The position numbers were made by a program, and so were the translations under genes. From Alcanivorax sp. REN37 (GTDB lineage: Bacteria > Pseudomonadota > Gammaproteobacteria > Pseudomonadales > Alcanivoracaceae), in the NCBI RefSeq assembly GCF_041102775.1, contig NZ_JBGCUO010000001.1:620001-684000 (forward strand): a stretch of DNA of 64,000 nt, in the 5' to 3' direction. This document shows, piece after piece, positions 61,246 to 64,000 of the stretch. A model generated the notes under the pieces. It did no database searches. It was not told the origin of the DNA and saw only the letters and a program-made list of their open reading frames with translations. Within the stretch, counting starts at the first letter, position 1, and every line of letters starts with the position of its first letter.

Positions 61246-63087
61246 TTGAACACTCCAGCACGCCGGCGGGTGGCCGGTACCGCTCCACGTTTTGCCCTGC
61301 ACACGCTTTCCCTGGCCATTGGCACTGCGCTGCTGGCGGCTACCGCCCACGCGGACAGCGAAGACGATGACAGTCGGCTGCTCAACCCGCTGGTGGTCAC
61401 GCCGGCGCTGATGGCACAGACCGTTGATGAGAGTCTGTCCGCTGTCACCGTGATCGACCGTGATGCGATCGAGCGCCGCCAGCCGCGCGATTTCACCGAG
61501 CTGATGCGCGGCCAACCCGGCATCGACGTGGTCAGCAATGGCGCCTTCGGCAAGACCACCAGTGTGTTCACCCGCGGCACCAGCAGCAGCTCCACGGTGC
61601 TGCTGGTGGATGGCATCCGCCTGCGCTCGGCCACTTCCGGCACCCCGTCCTGGCAGCACCTGCCGACACCGATGCTGCAACGCGCTGAGATCGTGCGCGG
61701 CAGCCGTGGCAGCCTCTATGGCGCCGATGCGGTGGGCGGCGTGGTGCAAGTGTTCACCCGCGACAACGATGGCGAAGACCGCCATTGGCTGCGCCTCGGC
61801 GGCGGTGAGTTCGACAGCCGCGAAGCCGGCGTCGGCGTCTCCGGCAGCGAAGGCAACACCCGCTACAGCCTGTCGGTCAATCACTTCGCCACCGACGGCG
61901 CGCCGGTGGTGCGCGGTGGTGAGGACAAGCCGTACCGCAACACCTCGGCACTCGCCAGCGTTGGCCATCAGTTCGACAACGGCGTTGAGCTGAGCACGGT
62001 GCTGCTGCGCAGCAACGGCCGCACCCACTACGAGGGCGGCTACCAAGAATTCCTCAACCAGACCGCCGGCGTGAAACTGGATGTACCGGTAAATCAGCAC
62101 TGGCGCACCAGCGTGCAGCTGTCTGAAGCGCGCGACGATACCGAAGCGGTGGACAACTACCCCGGTTACTTTGATACCCGTACCCGCAGCGCCCGCCTCG
62201 ACAACACCGTGCTGCTAGGCGAGCGTCATTACTTGGTAGTCGGTGCGGACTACTTGGAAGACCGCGTCACCAGCCTCAACAGCTACGACGAGCGCAGCCG
62301 CGACAACGTCGGCGTGTTCGGCCAGCTGACCCTGGGCTATGGCGATACCACGGTGCAGGCCAACCTGCGTTGGGATGACAACGAAGCGTTCGGCACCAAG
62401 GTCACCGGTGGTGTGGCGTTGGGGCTCGACATCGACGGCGTGCACCGTGCCCGCGCCTCCTACGCCACCGCGTTTCGCGCGCCCACCTTCAACGACCTGT
62501 ACTACCCCGGCAGCGGCAACCCGGACGTGAACCCGGAAACCTCGGCAACCGTGGAGCTGGGTCTGCGCGCCCAGTACGATCACTGGTTCTGGGATGCGGC
62601 GCTGTACCAGATGGACGTGGATGACCTGATTGCCTGGGCACCCAGCGCGCCGGGCAGCCCGGTGTGGGTGCCGATGAACGTTGATAAAGCACGCATCCGT
62701 GGCGCCGAGCTGCAGTCCGGTACCGTGCTGGCCGGCTGGCAGCTGCAATTGGCTGCCACCTTTACCGATGCCCGTGACGCCAGAACAGACAACTGGCTGC
62801 CGCGCCGTGCCCGCGACGGCATGCGTGTCGATGTGGACCGCCAGTTTGGTGCGTTCGGGGTGGGGGCGTCGGCGCTGGCGCAGTCTCACCGCTTCGAAAA
62901 CGCCGCCAACAGCCAGCGTCTGGCCGGCTATGGTCAACTGGACCTGCGCGCCAGTTGGGCCTTCCATCCGCGTTGGACCGCGCGGCTGTCGGTGGAAAAC
63001 CTGTTCGACAAACAGTACGAACTGGCGCGCGGCTATATCAATGCCGGCCGCTATGCGTTCCTGAGCGTGCAGTACCAAAGCCGCTGA
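61246..63087 (+). CDS. btuB: TonB-dependent cobalamin receptor BtuB
   Basis: A 613-residue outer-membrane receptor. Signal peptide to about residue 36 (LSLAIGTALLAATAHA), plug with LVVTPALMAQTVDESLSAVTVIDRD, RGQPGIDVVSNG, VFTRGTSSSSTVLLVDGIRLRS and VRGSRGSLYGADAVGGVVQVFTRD, then the barrel, with the C-terminal YAFLSVQYQSR rather than a terminal aromatic. The riboswitch directly upstream supports cobalamin as substrate. No ATG fits: the start is TTG at 61246, with GGGGA about 8 bases before it. btuF follows after 51 bases. Confidence 0.94.
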   Translation: MNTPARRRVAGTAPRFALHTLSLAIGTALLAATAHADSEDDDSRLLNPLVVTPALMAQTVDESLSAVTVIDRDAIERRQPRDFTELMRGQPGIDVVSNGAFGKTTSVFTRGTSSSSTVLLVDGIRLRSATSGTPSWQHLPTPMLQRAEIVRGSRGSLYGADAVGGVVQVFTRDNDGEDRHWLRLGGGEFDSREAGVGVSGSEGNTRYSLSVNHFATDGAPVVRGGEDKPYRNTSALASVGHQFDNGVELSTVLLRSNGRTHYEGGYQEFLNQTAGVKLDVPVNQHWRTSVQLSEARDDTEAVDNYPGYFDTRTRSARLDNTVLLGERHYLVVGADYLEDRVTSLNSYDERSRDNVGVFGQLTLGYGDTTVQANLRWDDNEAFGTKVTGGVALGLDIDGVHRARASYATAFRAPTFNDLYYPGSGNPDVNPETSATVELGLRAQYDHWFWDAALYQMDVDDLIAWAPSAPGSPVWVPMNVDKARIRGAELQSGTVLAGWQLQLAATFTDARDARTDNWLPRRARDGMRVDVDRQFGAFGVGASALAQSHRFENAANSQRLAGYGQLDLRASWAFHPRWTARLSVENLFDKQYELARGYINAGRYAFLSVQYQSR

Positions 63088-63138
63088 GGACAGTCCGGGG
63101 CCGCTGCTGCGGCCCCGGTTCAATGTGGGAGAGGCTCC

Positions 63139-64000
63139 ATGTTCACAAGCTTGTGGCGCAGTGCGCTGATCGCGTTGTTGGCCACCGCATCGGTGCCAGC
63201 ATGGGCGACGCAGCGCTGCGTGGTGGACGACGATCAGCGCGAGCTGTGCCTGGCGGCGCCGGCGCAACGCATTATCGCGCTGTCGCCGGGCGCCACCGAG
63301 TGGGTCTATGACGCCGGCGCCGGCGAGCGGTTGGTAGGCGCCGTCAGCTTCAGTGACTACCCGCCGCAAGCCAACCAGCTGCCGCGGGTCGGCAGTTACC
63401 AGCGCTTGGACCTGGAAGCGCTGTTGGCGCTGCAACCAGATCTGGTGGTGGCGTGGCGCAGCGGCAATCCGCGCAGTCAGGTGGACACCTTGATCCGCCT
63501 TGGGGTGCCGGTGTACTTCGCCGAGCCGGGCGATTTCGCCGGCATTAGTGCCACGGTGCACCGGCTCGCCACGCTGGCGGGCACTGAAGCCATCGGCCAT
63601 CCGCGCGCCGCGGCGTTTGCCGACGAGGTGGCGGCGCTGCGCGAGCGCTACCGCACCGCGACCCCGGTGACGTTGTTCTATCAGGTCTGGGATGACCCGC
63701 TGATGACCGTCAATGACACCCATTTCATCAGTGAGGCGGTGCGCCTGTGCGGCGGCATCAATCTGTTCGGCGCTCTGCCACGGCTGACACCGAAGCTGGA
63801 TTTGGAAGCCGTGCTGGCCGCCGATCCGCAGGTCATCGTGTCCGGCGGCATGGGCGAAGATGATCACCGCTGGGTGGATGCCTGGCGCCGCTTCCCGTCG
63901 TTGCAGGCGGTGCAGGCGGGGCACCTGTTCTTTGTGGCGCCGTCTACCTTGCAGCGGCCATCGCTGCGGTTGCTGCTCGGCACCCGCGCGCTGTGCGATC
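63139..64000 (+). CDS. btuF: Cobalamin-binding periplasmic protein BtuF (runs off the window)
   Basis: The first 287 residues are visible; the frame is open to the window end. A signal peptide (ALIALLATASVPAWA) precedes a cluster A-II periplasmic binding fold: RIIALSPGATEWVYDAGAGERLVGAVSFSDYPPQANQLPRVGSY is the BtuF signature, then ALQPDLVVAWRSGNPRSQ. FYQVWDDPLMTVNDTHFISEAVRLCGG and AADPQVIVSGGMG form the second lobe. It lies 51 bases after btuB and probably shares its riboswitch-controlled transcript, delivering cobalamin or cobinamide to a BtuCD transporter beyond the window. Confidence 0.92.
   Translation, partial: MFTSLWRSALIALLATASVPAWATQRCVVDDDQRELCLAAPAQRIIALSPGATEWVYDAGAGERLVGAVSFSDYPPQANQLPRVGSYQRLDLEALLALQPDLVVAWRSGNPRSQVDTLIRLGVPVYFAEPGDFAGISATVHRLATLAGTEAIGHPRAAAFADEVAALRERYRTATPVTLFYQVWDDPLMTVNDTHFISEAVRLCGGINLFGALPRLTPKLDLEAVLAADPQVIVSGGMGEDDHRWVDAWRRFPSLQAVQAGHLFFVAPSTLQRPSLRLLLGTRALCD

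Noticed and set aside
62215-63924. 569-codon minus-strand frame
   Set aside because: It is the complement of btuB and btuF and reads as Arg/His/Gln-rich sequence without motifs.

Overview
The window looks like chromosome from a GC-rich gammaproteobacterium, most likely a marine, hydrocarbon- or lipid-using member of the Alcanivorax group or a close relative. The grounds are the ribBA-ribH-nusB-thiL-pgpA block, an ectoine operon, outer-membrane phospholipase A, two long acyl-CoA dehydrogenases with a PsrA-type box, a Baeyer-Villiger monooxygenase gene set, and base composition. I had no database, so the genus is an inference. I found no rRNA, tRNA, CRISPR array, insertion sequence or prophage. 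Most of the window is dense, colinear chromosome.

Layout. 1-9.3 kb: riboflavin (ribBA end, ribH), nusB, thiL, pgpA, then dxs-ispA-xseB on the minus strand (isoprenoid precursors), dusC and an MHS-type transporter. 9.4-13.4 kb: a TetR regulator and the ectoine operon ectR-ectA-ectB-ectC (osmoprotection), with the MarR-type regulator as first gene. 13.7-21 kb: folE2, a CmlA/FloR-like exporter with a possible leader-peptide attenuator, an outer-membrane barrel, and a metal (probably zinc) acquisition set: yidD, a small His/Cys protein, a His-loop TonB receptor and a His-Asp-tailed beta-propeller lipoprotein. 21-25 kb: three-gene proton-translocating transhydrogenase (pntAA-pntAB-pntB), divergent from a TetR gene, with two matching palindromes between them. 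25.4-29.1 kb: thrS-hisI-cysS with 4-bp overlaps.

29.3-37.1 kb is a signalling region: an HD-GYP phosphodiesterase, an M23 peptidase, a GGDEF cyclase, and a complete CqsA/CqsS-type alpha-hydroxyketone quorum-sensing module. CqsA (autoinducer synthase) converges on an operon of a ribbon-helix-helix regulator, a CqsS-like kinase lacking a receiver domain, and a separate response regulator whose C-terminal half has no recognisable DNA-binding domain. The cqsA upstream region carries a 25-bp perfect palindrome and a long-range stem ending at its ribosome binding site. This is the most interesting system in the window.

37.2-53.6 kb: a LysR regulator, a tandem QueD-like protein, HinT, a BVMO-hydrolase-SDR catabolic operon with a divergent AraC regulator, a LEA-like lipoprotein, pldA, a Trm112-like protein, two acyl-CoA dehydrogenases, DinB, endonuclease I, GrpB, a broken GNAT gene and an MFS transporter. 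53.7-64 kb: cobalamin salvage and nucleotide-loop assembly (cobU, cobT-cobC-cobS, cbiB-cobD), an NhaC-type antiporter, an LprI-like protein, and a cobalamin riboswitch with a good sigma70 promoter in front of btuB-btuF. No corrin-ring genes are seen, which fits a lifestyle of importing and remodelling corrinoids.
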